IMG/VR virus record: IMGVR_UViG_3300035670_000659 | Coordinates: 1 to 37,302 of that record | DNA length: 37,302 bases | Source: a virus | Reading direction: 5' to 3' (one strand) | Shown here: positions 15,053 to 22,844 of the stretch, in pieces | Numbering within the stretch: the stretch's first letter is position 1 | Layout of the letters: every line of letters begins with the position of its first letter | Position numbers and translations under genes: made by a program | Notes under the pieces: generated by a model | The model's input: only the letters and a program-made list of their open reading frames with translations | Databases searched by the model: none | What the model was told of the DNA's origin: nothing

Positions 15053-15529
15053 GTGCCAGTTAACATCTCGCTAACCGGTCATAAAACGGAGAATAGCAGT
15101 CTAACTGGACTTGGCGGTCTTGGTATTAAAGATGTCGTAACTGATAGCCTCACTTCTACGACTGTGCTTGATCAGCCGACGATAGTAGCCACGAAGTCTA
15201 TAACTACAGATGACCTGACTTCTGGATCAAGCATCGATCAGCCTACCATAACGATCGAGCATAACGTCGTAGTGAACGATCTTACTTCGTCAACCTCAAT
15301 TGACCAGCCTACAATCGATCAAATCTTCACAATATCAGCCAATGACCTTACAAGCGCTTCAACTATAGATAGCGCAACTATCACACAGACTCACCAAGTA
15401 TCGAGCAACGATATGACGTCAGGATCTACCATAGACAATGTAAGCGTTGGTAACTCGGTATTCACCGATCAAGCGGGTAGCACATTCACCGATCAAGCAG
15501 GCGTCAGCTTTGAACCACAGGACGCATAA
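15053..15529 (+). CDS. Repeat-containing fibre or decoration protein
   Basis: 158 aa from GTG 15053 (SD TAGGAG). Five approximate 22-residue repeats are visible, each with a D-[L/M]-T-S-x-[S/T]-x-[I/L]-D core, such as DLTSGSSIDQPTI and DLTSSTSIDQPTI. A double FTDQAG element (FTDQAGSTFTDQAG) closes the protein. The repeats would form a beta-solenoid or a stack of small strands. No catalytic residues. It is probably a surface protein of the particle. Confidence 0.65.
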   Translation: MPVNISLTGHKTENSSLTGLGGLGIKDVVTDSLTSTTVLDQPTIVATKSITTDDLTSGSSIDQPTITIEHNVVVNDLTSSTSIDQPTIDQIFTISANDLTSASTIDSATITQTHQVSSNDMTSGSTIDNVSVGNSVFTDQAGSTFTDQAGVSFEPQDA

Positions 15530-15547
15530 TGAAAGAAAGGATAACAC

Positions 15548-16831
15548 ATGGTAAAGTTTACCGATGACGCAGCGCCAACTGGTGGGCCAACTACAAGTGA
15601 TAAGATCCCACTCGTAGACGTATCAGACACGACCGATGACGCGGCAGGATCGAGCAAGACCGACACAATCGGTAACATTCTTGCGCTTACAACGCTTCAA
15701 GTAGCGTTCAACGGTGGTCAGTCTATAACGATTGCGGACACGGCCAACAAGTCTATAACACTCACTCAGAACGATACGACAAATAATCCCGACCTGCTGA
15801 AACTAGTTAACACCGCCACTGGTAATAGTCTCCAGATCGATACAGACGGCAACGCACGCTCTATATTCATCGACAGCGCAGCGACGACTAACACCGTAGT
15901 AGATATTGACGCTAACAATACAAGCGGAACAGTGATGTCGATTAGAAACGCAGCGGTTCAGACCACTGGAATCTTACTCGAGCTCTACTCACAAGAAACA
16001 ACATCTGCGAACACCACCCTAGACATCAAAGACTACGGTACTGGTGACACAATGTTTATCAGAAAGTACGGCAGTAGTGGTAGAGCATTATATTTCGAAA
16101 ACAGTTCAACTACATCTGGTGCGTTTACATTTGCCCAACAGACTGTACTTGGCGCTAACAACCACTCAGTAATATTAGGAAGCGGTGCCGCGCAAACTGG
16201 TGGTGCTGTTCACTTAGTATCAATTGAGCTTACAAATGCGGCCTCAACTGCTGGAGCACTTGAAGTCGTCAACTCGGGTACAGGCACTGGCTTATATGTA
16301 CGTGGTGGTAACATGGCGAGGGCGATTTATGTGGAGACGACCAGCTTAACTACAGGAAAAGGTTTAGACATCACTGTAAGTGGCTTGACAACTGGCTACG
16401 GTGCGTATGTCTATTCAAACAGTTCTGGATTCACAAGTAGCAACGGTCTTGCAAGGGTGTATGTCGATCACGCTTCAGCAACAGGTATCGCACTGGTCGT
16501 GACTCAAGATGGTACAGGCACGGCCGTAAACATAGATGCGAACGGAACGGGCAAGGGTATGTTTGTCGATCACGATGACACTGGAACGAATCCAAGTGTG
16601 CATATCGACAGAGACGGAAACAACGCTGCTGCAGTGTCAGGCCTAAAGGTTGACGTAGACAACGCAGGCGCAGGCGGTGTGGTCGGTATAGACCTTAGCT
16701 CGATGTCTACTGGCGAAGCAAACTTTAAGTTTGTAGCTGATGCGACTGATCCGACTGGTGGAGGTGGCGCGGCAACAGGTAGGATAGCGATAGACATTGG
16801 TGGGTCAGTAAAATACCTTGCATACTACTAA
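15548..16831 (+). CDS. Large beta-solenoid fibre-like protein
   Basis: 427 aa, SD AAAGGA. An N-terminal adaptor (VKFTDDAAPTGGPTTSDKIP) is followed by many Gly/Thr/Asn-rich turns such as TGTGLYVRGGNMARAIYVET, TGYGAYVYSNSSG, GTAVNIDANGTGKGMFVDHD. This is the pattern of parallel beta-structure in phage fibres and appendages. The C-terminal KFVADATDPTGGGGAATGRI and VKYLAYY resemble the ends of phage structural proteins. It lies between portal and protease rather than after the tail genes. No enzyme motif is seen. Confidence 0.7.
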   Translation: MVKFTDDAAPTGGPTTSDKIPLVDVSDTTDDAAGSSKTDTIGNILALTTLQVAFNGGQSITIADTANKSITLTQNDTTNNPDLLKLVNTATGNSLQIDTDGNARSIFIDSAATTNTVVDIDANNTSGTVMSIRNAAVQTTGILLELYSQETTSANTTLDIKDYGTGDTMFIRKYGSSGRALYFENSSTTSGAFTFAQQTVLGANNHSVILGSGAAQTGGAVHLVSIELTNAASTAGALEVVNSGTGTGLYVRGGNMARAIYVETTSLTTGKGLDITVSGLTTGYGAYVYSNSSGFTSSNGLARVYVDHASATGIALVVTQDGTGTAVNIDANGTGKGMFVDHDDTGTNPSVHIDRDGNNAAAVSGLKVDVDNAGAGGVVGIDLSSMSTGEANFKFVADATDPTGGGGAATGRIAIDIGGSVKYLAYY

Positions 16832-16846
16832 AATTAAGGAGCACAC

Positions 16847-17140
16847 ATGGAAATTGAACAAATACAAGAGTTTGTAGCATCTAAAGAGGAAGGACGTGTG
16901 GCAGTCACTAAAGACCAAAACGATGGCGACGTTGTCGAAGTCAGCCGTAAGCAGTTCGACGTCAACACCGGTCAACCAGTAGACCCGAAGGTAACACGCC
17001 TTGTTCGCCGCGAACTACGCGACTATAAGTCACGACTGAACGCCGAGATTGCACGCTTACGCGCACTCAAGCAAGATGTAATCTCAGTACTAGCAGAGTT
17101 CGCACCAGATGAAGAATCAGCCAACGACTCGAAAGGCTAG
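16847..17140 (+). CDS. Coiled-coil hypothetical protein, 97 aa
   Basis: ATG 16847, SD AAGGAG. The C-terminal half (RRELRDYKSRLNAEIARLRA followed by LKQDVISVLAEF) is a strong amphipathic helix and the tail is acidic. It may be an assembly partner of the fibre-like proteins before it, but no family is recognised. Confidence 0.65.
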   Translation: MEIEQIQEFVASKEEGRVAVTKDQNDGDVVEVSRKQFDVNTGQPVDPKVTRLVRRELRDYKSRLNAEIARLRALKQDVISVLAEFAPDEESANDSKG

Positions 17141-17150
17141 CACATTGAAA

Positions 17151-17180
17151 TTACTAGCTAGTAATGCTATATATACAGAT
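17151..17180 (+). promoter_or_regulatory. Possible promoter
   Basis: TTGAAA, a 17-bp spacer that includes the palindromic ACTAGCTAGT, then TATATA, about 25 bases before ATG 17201. Both boxes are imperfect, so this is a weak call; it would serve the small gene at 17201 and perhaps the protease-capsid genes. Confidence 0.4.
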
Positions 17181-17200
17181 ATAACTGTATAGGAGTGGGT

Positions 17201-17497
17201 ATGAAACAATTCGACAACAAATCCGTAACAATAACGCTCAATAACGGTGACACGATCGACACTACATATGCCGATCTTTCATTACAGGCCATTAACAGCC
17301 CTCCTGAAAAGGGTTTCGACCTTGAGACGTATCAGACGCTGTTAAACGTTAGATCAGCTCTTAAACAGGCTAAGGAAACGGTAAAACTGGAAGATGCCGA
17401 GCACCAAGCATTGGTTACTGCTCTCGCTAACTTCAAACCAGCTATTCTCGATGAAAATATTATGGCTTGGATCAATGCCGTCCGAGAAGCCAAGTAG
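17201..17497 (+). CDS. Hypothetical protein, 98 aa
   Basis: ATG 17201 with AGGAGTGGGT upstream. A beta start (NKSVTITLNNGDTIDTTYAD) is followed by helices (YQTLLNVRSALKQAKETVKL, AEHQALVTALANF). It precedes the protease leader. It is possibly a head-assembly accessory by position; no family is recognised. Confidence 0.65.
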   Translation: MKQFDNKSVTITLNNGDTIDTTYADLSLQAINSPPEKGFDLETYQTLLNVRSALKQAKETVKLEDAEHQALVTALANFKPAILDENIMAWINAVREAK

Positions 17498-17503
17498 TTG
17501 ACA
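17498..17503 (+). promoter_or_regulatory. Orphan -35-like TTGACA ahead of the protease leader
   Basis: A perfect TTGACA follows the stop of the 98-aa gene. The best -10-like run (TATATAA) begins 20 bases downstream, longer than the usual 16-18, so the promoter is uncertain. It would drive the hairpin leader at 17536-17599. Confidence 0.35.
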
Positions 17504-17535
17504 CCATAAGTACGATCTGACACTATATAAGGAGA

Positions 17536-17600
17536 ACCAAGAGTTCAATGCCCACAGAGGCAAAGCCACTCGGCTTATTTGAACATCTTGGTCTTTTTTA
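17536..17600 (+). terminator. Intrinsic terminator or attenuator before the protease gene
   Basis: ACCAAGA-GTTCAA (17536-17548) pairs with TTGAAC-A-TCTTGGT (17579-17592), with one bulged A, and an inner AAGCC/GGCTT hairpin. It is followed by CTTTTTT. This is a good intrinsic terminator in the 5' leader of the protease-capsid operon. It contains the 17-codon ORF at 17548, so translation could control the fold. Confidence 0.75.
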
Positions 17601-17601
17601 A
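17548..17601 (+). CDS. Possible 17-aa leader peptide within the attenuator
   Basis: ATG 17548 encodes MPTEAKPLGLFEHLGLF and stops with TAA inside the U-tract of the hairpin. AAGGAG lies 13 bases before, slightly far. A ribosome on this frame would melt the terminator stem, as in translational attenuation. It could also be a real tiny protein or chance. Confidence 0.35.
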   Translation: MPTEAKPLGLFEHLGLF

Positions 17602-17615
17602 TATAGGGAGAAAAT

Positions 17616-18302
17616 ATGCACATTAGAGAAGAAGCATATATCGAGAAGGCTGCAAAGCTTGCTGACGATGAGATAGAGTTTGTTGTATCTACAAACGCTG
17701 TTGATAGCTATGGTGAAAGAATTGATGTAGATGGTATTAACCTAAAGGACTTCATGAAGAATCCAGTTGTTCTATGGGGACACGACGGTTTCAGCCTACC
17801 GATCGCCAATGCGACTAAGGTATGGAAAGAAGGCCAGAAACTAATGGCACGCGCCAAGTTCTTCATCGATGATGAGTTTCCACGCAAAGTCCACGACTAT
17901 CTCGTTAAAGGTCGCCTCAAAGCTGTATCGATTGGTGGCATAGTAGACGAATGGTCAGAGGATGGCCTAACAATTAAGAAGATGACAATGAAAGAGTTCT
18001 CAGTGGTCTCTATACCTGCCAATCCCGAAGCGCTGGCAATTGCACGCGACTGGACTGATAAAGAGAAAGTCAGTTTTGATAACCTCGCTAAAGCTTATGC
18101 GGTTAAGCAGTTGAATGTGAATGCTGATATACAAAAGCAAGTTGAAGTATTAGAGAAACTAGTTGCCTCACTTACGGAAGTAGCCAAAAGTGAAACCAAT
18201 AGTGATAAGGCTACTACACGGGTTGTTCTGCGCCAAGCGCAGGCGGTCGACAAACAAGCCGAAACTATCATACGTACAATTAAACTTGAAGGAGATCAAT
18301 AG
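17616..18302 (+). CDS. HK97-type prohead protease
   Basis: 228 aa, SD AGGGAG. Residues 20-150 contain the U35 peptidase core: VVSTNAVDSYGERIDVDG, VVLWGHDG with catalytic His56, then RLKAVSIGG with Ser105 and the following KEFSVVSIPANPEAL. These enzymes cut the capsid delta domain and themselves during head maturation. The C-terminal coiled-coil-like part (VEVLEKLVASL) is probably the removed tail. It overlaps the capsid gene's GTG by one base. Confidence 0.93.
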   Translation: MHIREEAYIEKAAKLADDEIEFVVSTNAVDSYGERIDVDGINLKDFMKNPVVLWGHDGFSLPIANATKVWKEGQKLMARAKFFIDDEFPRKVHDYLVKGRLKAVSIGGIVDEWSEDGLTIKKMTMKEFSVVSIPANPEALAIARDWTDKEKVSFDNLAKAYAVKQLNVNADIQKQVEVLEKLVASLTEVAKSETNSDKATTRVVLRQAQAVDKQAETIIRTIKLEGDQ

Positions 18303-19588
18303 TGAGTAAACAAGATACTATTGAAATCGATGACGCTGTTATTGATGCAGTGTCAAAGAAAACTCTCGAATCTGTAGAAAAGACACTTGAGGAAAAATTT
18401 AAGATGCCAACTGCGGATGAGATTGCAGAAGCCTTTGCTGCAAAGACTGAGAAGACTGTTAAAAAAGCTATCTCAGACGAAGGCGACGGTGGCGAAGAAG
18501 GTACGGCCAAATCTGGCGCAACCAAAGATCGCCATCTAGACAAGGGTATTGGCGCACTACCTAAAGAAATGCGCTTTGCACAAGCTGTCCGTGCTATGAA
18601 GTCGGGCGACGCTTCGAAGGTTCTTGAATATAACAGCTTCTCAGTTAAAGAGTGGAGCGAAAAAGCTAACTACCAGAACGTCACTACGACTGCTGATGGT
18701 GGTGCTCTAGTTCCTGATCCTGAGTTCATGGCAGAAGTCGAGCGATTGACTAATGACTATGGTGTTGTTGCACGACTAGCAGACATCCGTAGCACTGATC
18801 GTGACTCAGTCACTATGCTTAAGGGTACAAACGAGATTTCGTTTACTGCTACCTCAGAAGCAACTGCTCAGAACGCTCAAAAGCTGACATTCAGCGCTGA
18901 GACTGTAACATTGCAGAAGTACATTGCTACGCTTGTAATGACAAGTGAAATCCTTGAGGATTCAGCAATTGACATCTTCCAAGATGCTACAAACGAAATC
19001 GCACGCGCACGTGCTAAGCTGTTTGATCAGTTGGTGTTTACCGACTCTACTTACGGCTTTTTGGCTGCTGACTCTGGTGATACATATAAGACTCGCAGCG
19101 TTGGTGCTGCTTTGACTAACTTAGACTTTGACGACTTGCTACCTGCACAATACGACGTTGTAGGCTCAGCTCGCCGTAATGGTCGGTTCTTCATGCACCC
19201 AACCGTTTGGAACCACCTACGAACTCGTCGTATTGACAACGGTGGTGGTGCTGGTACTGGCGTATATATCGCTGGTGATCCAATCGGCACAATAACGCCT
19301 ACTATCGATGGTATTCCTGTCGAACTAGTAGATGTGTTGCCTGACACAGGTGACATCACCTCTAACGAGACATTTGCCGTGTTTGGTGACTTGAGCAGAA
19401 TCAAGATGCACGTTAAGCGTATACTTGAGACTAAGGTATTCGACGCTGGTGTTGTAAAAGACGCTGGTGGTTCAGACATCAACCTGATCACTCAGGATGC
19501 ATGGGCTATGCGCGCCACAATGCGTGTTGTACCTCAGACTCGCTTCCAAGGCGCCTTTGTTCTTTTGGGCACCGGTACTGTATCCTAA
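18302..19588 (+). CDS. Major capsid protein, HK97 fold
   Basis: 428 aa from GTG 18302 (SD GGAG). The first about 105 residues are acidic and helical (KTLESVEKTLEEKFKMP), the scaffold-like delta domain for the upstream protease. The mature shell part has GGALVPDPEFMAEVERL (about residue 133), SVTMLKGTNEISFTATSE, MTSEILEDSAIDIF, FFMHPTVWNHLRTRR and DAWAMRATMRVVPQTRFQGA, all typical of HK97-fold capsids. It is probably the most highly expressed gene of the phage. Its terminal segment FVLLGTGTVS is followed by the inserted HNH gene. Confidence 0.93.
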   Translation: MSKQDTIEIDDAVIDAVSKKTLESVEKTLEEKFKMPTADEIAEAFAAKTEKTVKKAISDEGDGGEEGTAKSGATKDRHLDKGIGALPKEMRFAQAVRAMKSGDASKVLEYNSFSVKEWSEKANYQNVTTTADGGALVPDPEFMAEVERLTNDYGVVARLADIRSTDRDSVTMLKGTNEISFTATSEATAQNAQKLTFSAETVTLQKYIATLVMTSEILEDSAIDIFQDATNEIARARAKLFDQLVFTDSTYGFLAADSGDTYKTRSVGAALTNLDFDDLLPAQYDVVGSARRNGRFFMHPTVWNHLRTRRIDNGGGAGTGVYIAGDPIGTITPTIDGIPVELVDVLPDTGDITSNETFAVFGDLSRIKMHVKRILETKVFDAGVVKDAGGSDINLITQDAWAMRATMRVVPQTRFQGAFVLLGTGTVS

Positions 19589-19600
19589 GTAAACAAATGC

Positions 19601-19629
19601 TTGCACTTTAACAACTTGGTAGTTATAGT
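19601..19629 (+). promoter_or_regulatory. Promoter of the HNH gene after the capsid gene
   Basis: TTGCAC at 19601-19606, a 17-bp spacer and TATAGT at 19624-19629, 24 bases before the HNH ATG. The -35 is poor, the -10 good. The spacer contains TTAACAACTT, a decamer also found in the leaders at 30981 and 34718. Confidence 0.5.
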
Positions 19630-19652
19630 TAGTCCTGTAAAAGGAGATAACT

Positions 19653-20225
19653 ATGAAATGCAAATCTTGCGGTGTGTCGTATAAACCAAGGGCACACAAC
19701 AAAGGTGGTTTCTGCTCGCGATCGTGCTACAACAAATGGCGTAAGGGCAAAATCACTAACAGCGGACAGTTTAAGCCTGGCGATAACGTAGGGCACAAAA
19801 ATGTCAACTGGAAAGGTGACGATGTCGGCTACTATGCGGTGCACGACTGGATGTATAAAGAATATGGACAGCCACAGATATGTGAGCACTGTGACTCTAA
19901 GAACCTCGGCAGTCGCAAACACCAGTGGGCAAACATATCAGGCGAGTACAAACGTGAACGCTCTGACTGGTTGAGACTATGTGCACGCTGTCACTTCGCG
20001 TATGACGGACACGATAAGGTATTAGAGAAATATCAGAAGTTACCTATCAAGAATGGCCGGCCTAATAAGACTGGCTACAAGAATGTCAGGTGTACACGAC
20101 ATGGTACGTATCAGAGCTATCTAAAGGTAGATGGTAAGACTAAGTACCTTGGTTCATATAGCACGCCGCAAGAAGCGTACCAAGTATATAAAGAAAAAGC
20201 TTTGGAGCTTTACGGAACCTATTAA
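19653..20225 (+). CDS. HNH homing endonuclease with AP2-like C-terminal domain
   Basis: 190 aa, SD AAAAGGAG. The N-terminal zinc finger is MKCKSCGVSYKPR plus GGFCSRSCYNKW. The HNH core is CEHCDSKN, then HQWANISGEYKRERSDWLRL and CARCHFAYDGHD. The C-terminal about 50 residues (GYKNVRCTRHGTYQSYLKVD, KYLGSYSTPQEAYQVY) are an AP2-type DNA-binding domain. It is a free-standing mobile nuclease placed between capsid and tail-tube genes, where homing endonucleases often spread. It has its own promoter. Confidence 0.92.
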   Translation: MKCKSCGVSYKPRAHNKGGFCSRSCYNKWRKGKITNSGQFKPGDNVGHKNVNWKGDDVGYYAVHDWMYKEYGQPQICEHCDSKNLGSRKHQWANISGEYKRERSDWLRLCARCHFAYDGHDKVLEKYQKLPIKNGRPNKTGYKNVRCTRHGTYQSYLKVDGKTKYLGSYSTPQEAYQVYKEKALELYGTY

Positions 20226-20243
20226 GCCTAAGAAAGGAATCAC

Positions 20244-20771
20244 ATGGCGAACTTGAACAATCTACGAGTAGCGGCTGGATCTGTCATCACCTTTGGTGGT
20301 GTAGATTTAGGCCATACTGTTGATGGTGCAGAGTTCGAGTTTGAGCGTGAACTAACAGAAGTTAAGACTGACATTTACGGCAATACTCCAGTTGACTACG
20401 TTGTCACTGGACAAAAGCTAACCGTTAGTCTAAAGCTTGCTGAGATCACACCTAACATCCTGTCCTACGCATTACCAGAATCAGACTATGACATTGGCTC
20501 TGCCGATGATCATGTGCACTTTGGTGCGAAGGCTGGATATAGCCTAAGAAACGACGCATACGCACTGGTTATCACCCCACAAGGTCATAACGCAGACGGT
20601 AACTTGACGATTACGGTCTTCAAGGCGGTTTCTACAGGTAATGTACGACTCGCATACAAGATTGATGAACAATCAGTCTACGAAGTACAATTTACTTCGC
20701 TTGTTGATGAGTCACGCTCAGCAACTGATGGCCGACTGCTCGCACGAGTTGGTCCTGCAGCTATCTCGTAG
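20244..20771 (+). CDS. Major tail tube protein
   Basis: 175 aa, SD AAAGGA. It is beta-rich with tube-protein features: NLRVAAGSVITFGGVDLGHT, FEFERELTEVKTDIYGNTPV, TGQKLTVSLKLAEITPN and YEVQFTSLVDESRSATDGRL. The position is odd: it precedes the head-tail connectors instead of following them, but it is directly linked to the capsid gene apart from the HNH insertion, and both end at a strong terminator. That grouping fits joint high-level expression of the two main virion proteins. Confidence 0.75.
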   Translation: MANLNNLRVAAGSVITFGGVDLGHTVDGAEFEFERELTEVKTDIYGNTPVDYVVTGQKLTVSLKLAEITPNILSYALPESDYDIGSADDHVHFGAKAGYSLRNDAYALVITPQGHNADGNLTITVFKAVSTGNVRLAYKIDEQSVYEVQFTSLVDESRSATDGRLLARVGPAAIS

Positions 20772-20778
20772 TAGATAC

Positions 20779-20813
20779 AAAAAAAGAGCAGACTATCATA
20801 TCTGCTCTTTTTT
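20779..20813 (+). terminator. Intrinsic terminator after the tail tube gene
   Basis: AAAAAGAGCAGA (20781-20792) and TCTGCTCTTTTT (20801-20812) pair perfectly over an 8-nt loop and end in a T-run. The A-tract makes it potentially bidirectional. It closes the capsid and tail-tube unit. Confidence 0.9.
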
Positions 20814-20881
20814 GTTGTATAATTCAAATGTTATGTTAAGAGATTACATGGACAAAGCCATTAATTTAGATGAGGTAGACG

Positions 20882-21439
20882 ATGGCGCTGATAACACAAG
20901 CCGACGTAGAATCAAGGATAGGGCGCGAATTAAACGACGAAGAGATATACGCCTTCAAGATAGTGAACGAAGCCGCCCAAGCGAGAGTCGAAAACTCAAT
21001 CGGCTCAAGCCTCGAAGCAACGACTGAGTCAACACGCTATTATGACGGTGGTGTTCGCAACCTCGCTATTGACCCATGCACCGATATATCTGCAGTCAAA
21101 TATTATGATGAATATGAGAACGTAAATTATACCTTCCTGGCTACAGACATCATCTACCACCCCCAAGAGAGAACACTTAAGACAATGCTACGATACCGAC
21201 ATGGTCGCTTTGATAGTGGTATGTCGAATATCGGCGTGACTGCTAAGTTCTCTATTAACGCCGACACAGAGATGCTGAGAATCGTTAAAGACGCACTGCT
21301 AGAAGTCATTGAGGCAGAAGTCAAAAACAGCTCAAACATTAAACGTGAGAGTATCGAAGGGTACTCAGTTGAGTGGTTTACCGCCGATAGCCAAGCTGCA
21401 TTCGCGCGTGTGGATAACCTCTTTCAGAATATTATATGA
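20882..21439 (+). CDS. Head-tail connector protein (gp6-like)
   Basis: 185 aa, SD GAGGT. ALITQADVESRIGRELNDEE and VNEAAQARVENSIGSSLEA form the helices, and DPCTDISAVKYYDEYENVNY the beta insertion. The end, RIVKDALLEVIEAEVKNSSN, is helical. This is the pattern of gp6/gp15-like adaptors that sit below the portal. It begins the connector block and its stop overlaps the next ATG. Confidence 0.75.
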   Translation: MALITQADVESRIGRELNDEEIYAFKIVNEAAQARVENSIGSSLEATTESTRYYDGGVRNLAIDPCTDISAVKYYDEYENVNYTFLATDIIYHPQERTLKTMLRYRHGRFDSGMSNIGVTAKFSINADTEMLRIVKDALLEVIEAEVKNSSNIKRESIEGYSVEWFTADSQAAFARVDNLFQNII

Positions 21440-21753
21440 TCCCTCCACTCAATCTTACTGCGTATAAGCTTACAACTACACGTAACGCTTACGGCGACTA
21501 TACACGGTCATCACGTGCTGCGCTTAAGTGTCATTTCCGCTACATAGTAGAACAAGTTACAGCGAATAATGAGACAACACAGTCTGACGCTATGGCATGG
21601 TTTGAGCCAGATAGTGGCGTTGATCGCAAAGACATCATCGAGTTTGACGGCGAATACTTTATTGTTGAACGAGTGATTAAAGCAGTCGGTTTGAGAAGTC
21701 CAGATGTTAAGTTTATAAAGGTTGAACTACTACGCTATGGCACTATTAGTTAA
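21436..21753 (+). CDS. Head closure (stopper) protein
   Basis: 105 aa. LTAYKLTTTRNAYGDYTRSS and AWFEPDSGVDRKDIIEFDGE, then YFIVERVIKAVGLRSPDVKF, form the small beta barrel of SPP1 gp16/HK97 gp7-like stoppers. There is no SD, but the ATGA overlap with the connector gene implies translational coupling. Confidence 0.7.
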   Translation: MIPPLNLTAYKLTTTRNAYGDYTRSSRAALKCHFRYIVEQVTANNETTQSDAMAWFEPDSGVDRKDIIEFDGEYFIVERVIKAVGLRSPDVKFIKVELLRYGTIS

Positions 21754-22102
21754 CAACAAACTACCAGCCTTCGGTAGAACAGCCGTTAACCTAGCTGACG
21801 ACGCCCTAGCTGAGCTTGCGTCTGATGCTTTGAGGGGCGCACGAGAACGAGCACCATTCCAAAAGGGTGCGCTTCGTCGTGAGAGCCATGCAAAGAAGAT
21901 CAAGCAAGGCCACTTCCAAGTATCGTTCTGGATGGAGTACGCACGGTTTCAGGAGTTTGGTGGCAATGCAGCAAAACGAGTCCGTCAATACTCTGCTACT
22001 GGTACTGGAGCCCACTACTTGCGCAATGCTGGCGACGCTCAGTTAAAGCGCTTTGGCTACGTTATGAAGAAGCACTTAGGGAGGTTCGGCAGATGGATAT
22101 AG
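21737..22102 (+). CDS. Tail completion protein (HK97 gp10-like)
   Basis: 121 aa from ATG 21737; a TTG at 21722 would add five residues and is less likely. LADDALAELASDALRGARER then APFQKGALRRESHAKK and FWMEYARFQEFGGNAAKRV are typical of the HK97 gp10/HNH-neighbour joining family, with the APFQKGALR motif highly characteristic. It joins head to tail. Confidence 0.8.
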   Translation: MALLVNNKLPAFGRTAVNLADDALAELASDALRGARERAPFQKGALRRESHAKKIKQGHFQVSFWMEYARFQEFGGNAAKRVRQYSATGTGAHYLRNAGDAQLKRFGYVMKKHLGRFGRWI

Positions 22103-22479
22103 GCTACGAACTATGCCAGTTACTACAGACATTTGGGTTCGGTACTGTTGGTGCTGATATTTTCATTGGTCAGATACCAGATAATACCAACGGTATATAC
22201 ATCATAAGGACCGGCGGCAGCTTGAATATGTACAATTCACTACAAGAAACTGTACTCGATATATACGTGAAAGACATACGTGCCGATACGGCCATAGACA
22301 AGCTTGAGAGGATCAAATCTGCTATACATCGCCACCACAGTGCTGAGTCAAACAACGCTTACATATATTCGATATTAGTCATTGGTGACGTAGAAGACGT
22401 AGATAGAGACCTTGAGCACACTAAGATATTTAAAATAACGGTTAGCGTAATCAACAGAGATGTTGCTATTATAAGTTAA
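22093..22479 (+). CDS. Tail terminator protein
   Basis: 128 aa, SD GGGAGG. LCQLLQTFGFGTVGADIFIG and GIYIIRTGG, then ETVLDIYVKDIRADTAIDKL and FKITVSVINRD, fit the alpha/beta terminator fold (gpU/gp17-like) that caps the tail tube. It is the last connector gene before the chaperones. Confidence 0.7.
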   Translation: MDIGYELCQLLQTFGFGTVGADIFIGQIPDNTNGIYIIRTGGSLNMYNSLQETVLDIYVKDIRADTAIDKLERIKSAIHRHHSAESNNAYIYSILVIGDVEDVDRDLEHTKIFKITVSVINRDVAIIS

Positions 22480-22496
22480 TAAAAGGAGATCACGAG

Positions 22497-22844
22497 ATGA
22501 CCTTGGAAGATTTACAACCCAAGCCTTTCGCCATAACAGTTAAGGGGCACGAGTTCGAGTGTAAGCCACTCCGACTATCGCACGCAATGATTGTAAGCAA
22601 GATCGGCACTATTTTTAACGATCCTGCATCTGCTACTAAACAACAGATAAAGCAGGCTGAGGCCGACCTAGACGAGTTAATCGCAGAGCTGATACCAGAT
22701 CTTAAAGATATTCAGTTGGACGTCAGCAGTATTACCGAAGCAATATCAGGTATGATGCAAGGCATCCAACCAACAGAGCAGCAAGAGCTTGAGGAGCATA
22801 ACATTGAGTTTGACTCGGAAAAAAAAGTGGAGAGGGATGGCTAA
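22497..22844 (+). CDS. Tail assembly chaperone, short form (G-like)
   Basis: 115 aa, SD AAAAGGAG. It is a helical acidic protein (KQQIKQAEADLDELIAELIP, FDSEKKVERDG). Just before the end the codons GAA AAA AAA GTG contain A-AAA-AAA, a canonical -1 slip site. The following ORF is in the -1 frame and open through the site, so a minor share of ribosomes would make a 201-aa fusion, as in lambda G/GT. It acts on the tape measure encoded next. Confidence 0.85.
   Translation: MTLEDLQPKPFAITVKGHEFECKPLRLSHAMIVSKIGTIFNDPASATKQQIKQAEADLDELIAELIPDLKDIQLDVSSITEAISGMMQGIQPTEQQELEEHNIEFDSEKKVERDG
22820..22827 (+). promoter_or_regulatory. -1 programmed frameshift site of the tail chaperone
   Basis: A-AAA-AAA at 22820-22826, in the correct phase with the upstream frame (GAA AAA AAA G), within a run of eight As. 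After slipping back one base the codons read AGT GGA GAG GGA TGG CTA ATG CTT without a stop and enter the next ORF. Confidence 0.85.

Noticed and set aside
20832-21027. ORF beginning MLRDYMDKAIN before the connector gene
   Set aside because: It runs out of frame through the connector gene, whose SD and homology are clear; a TATAAT at 20818 has no -35.
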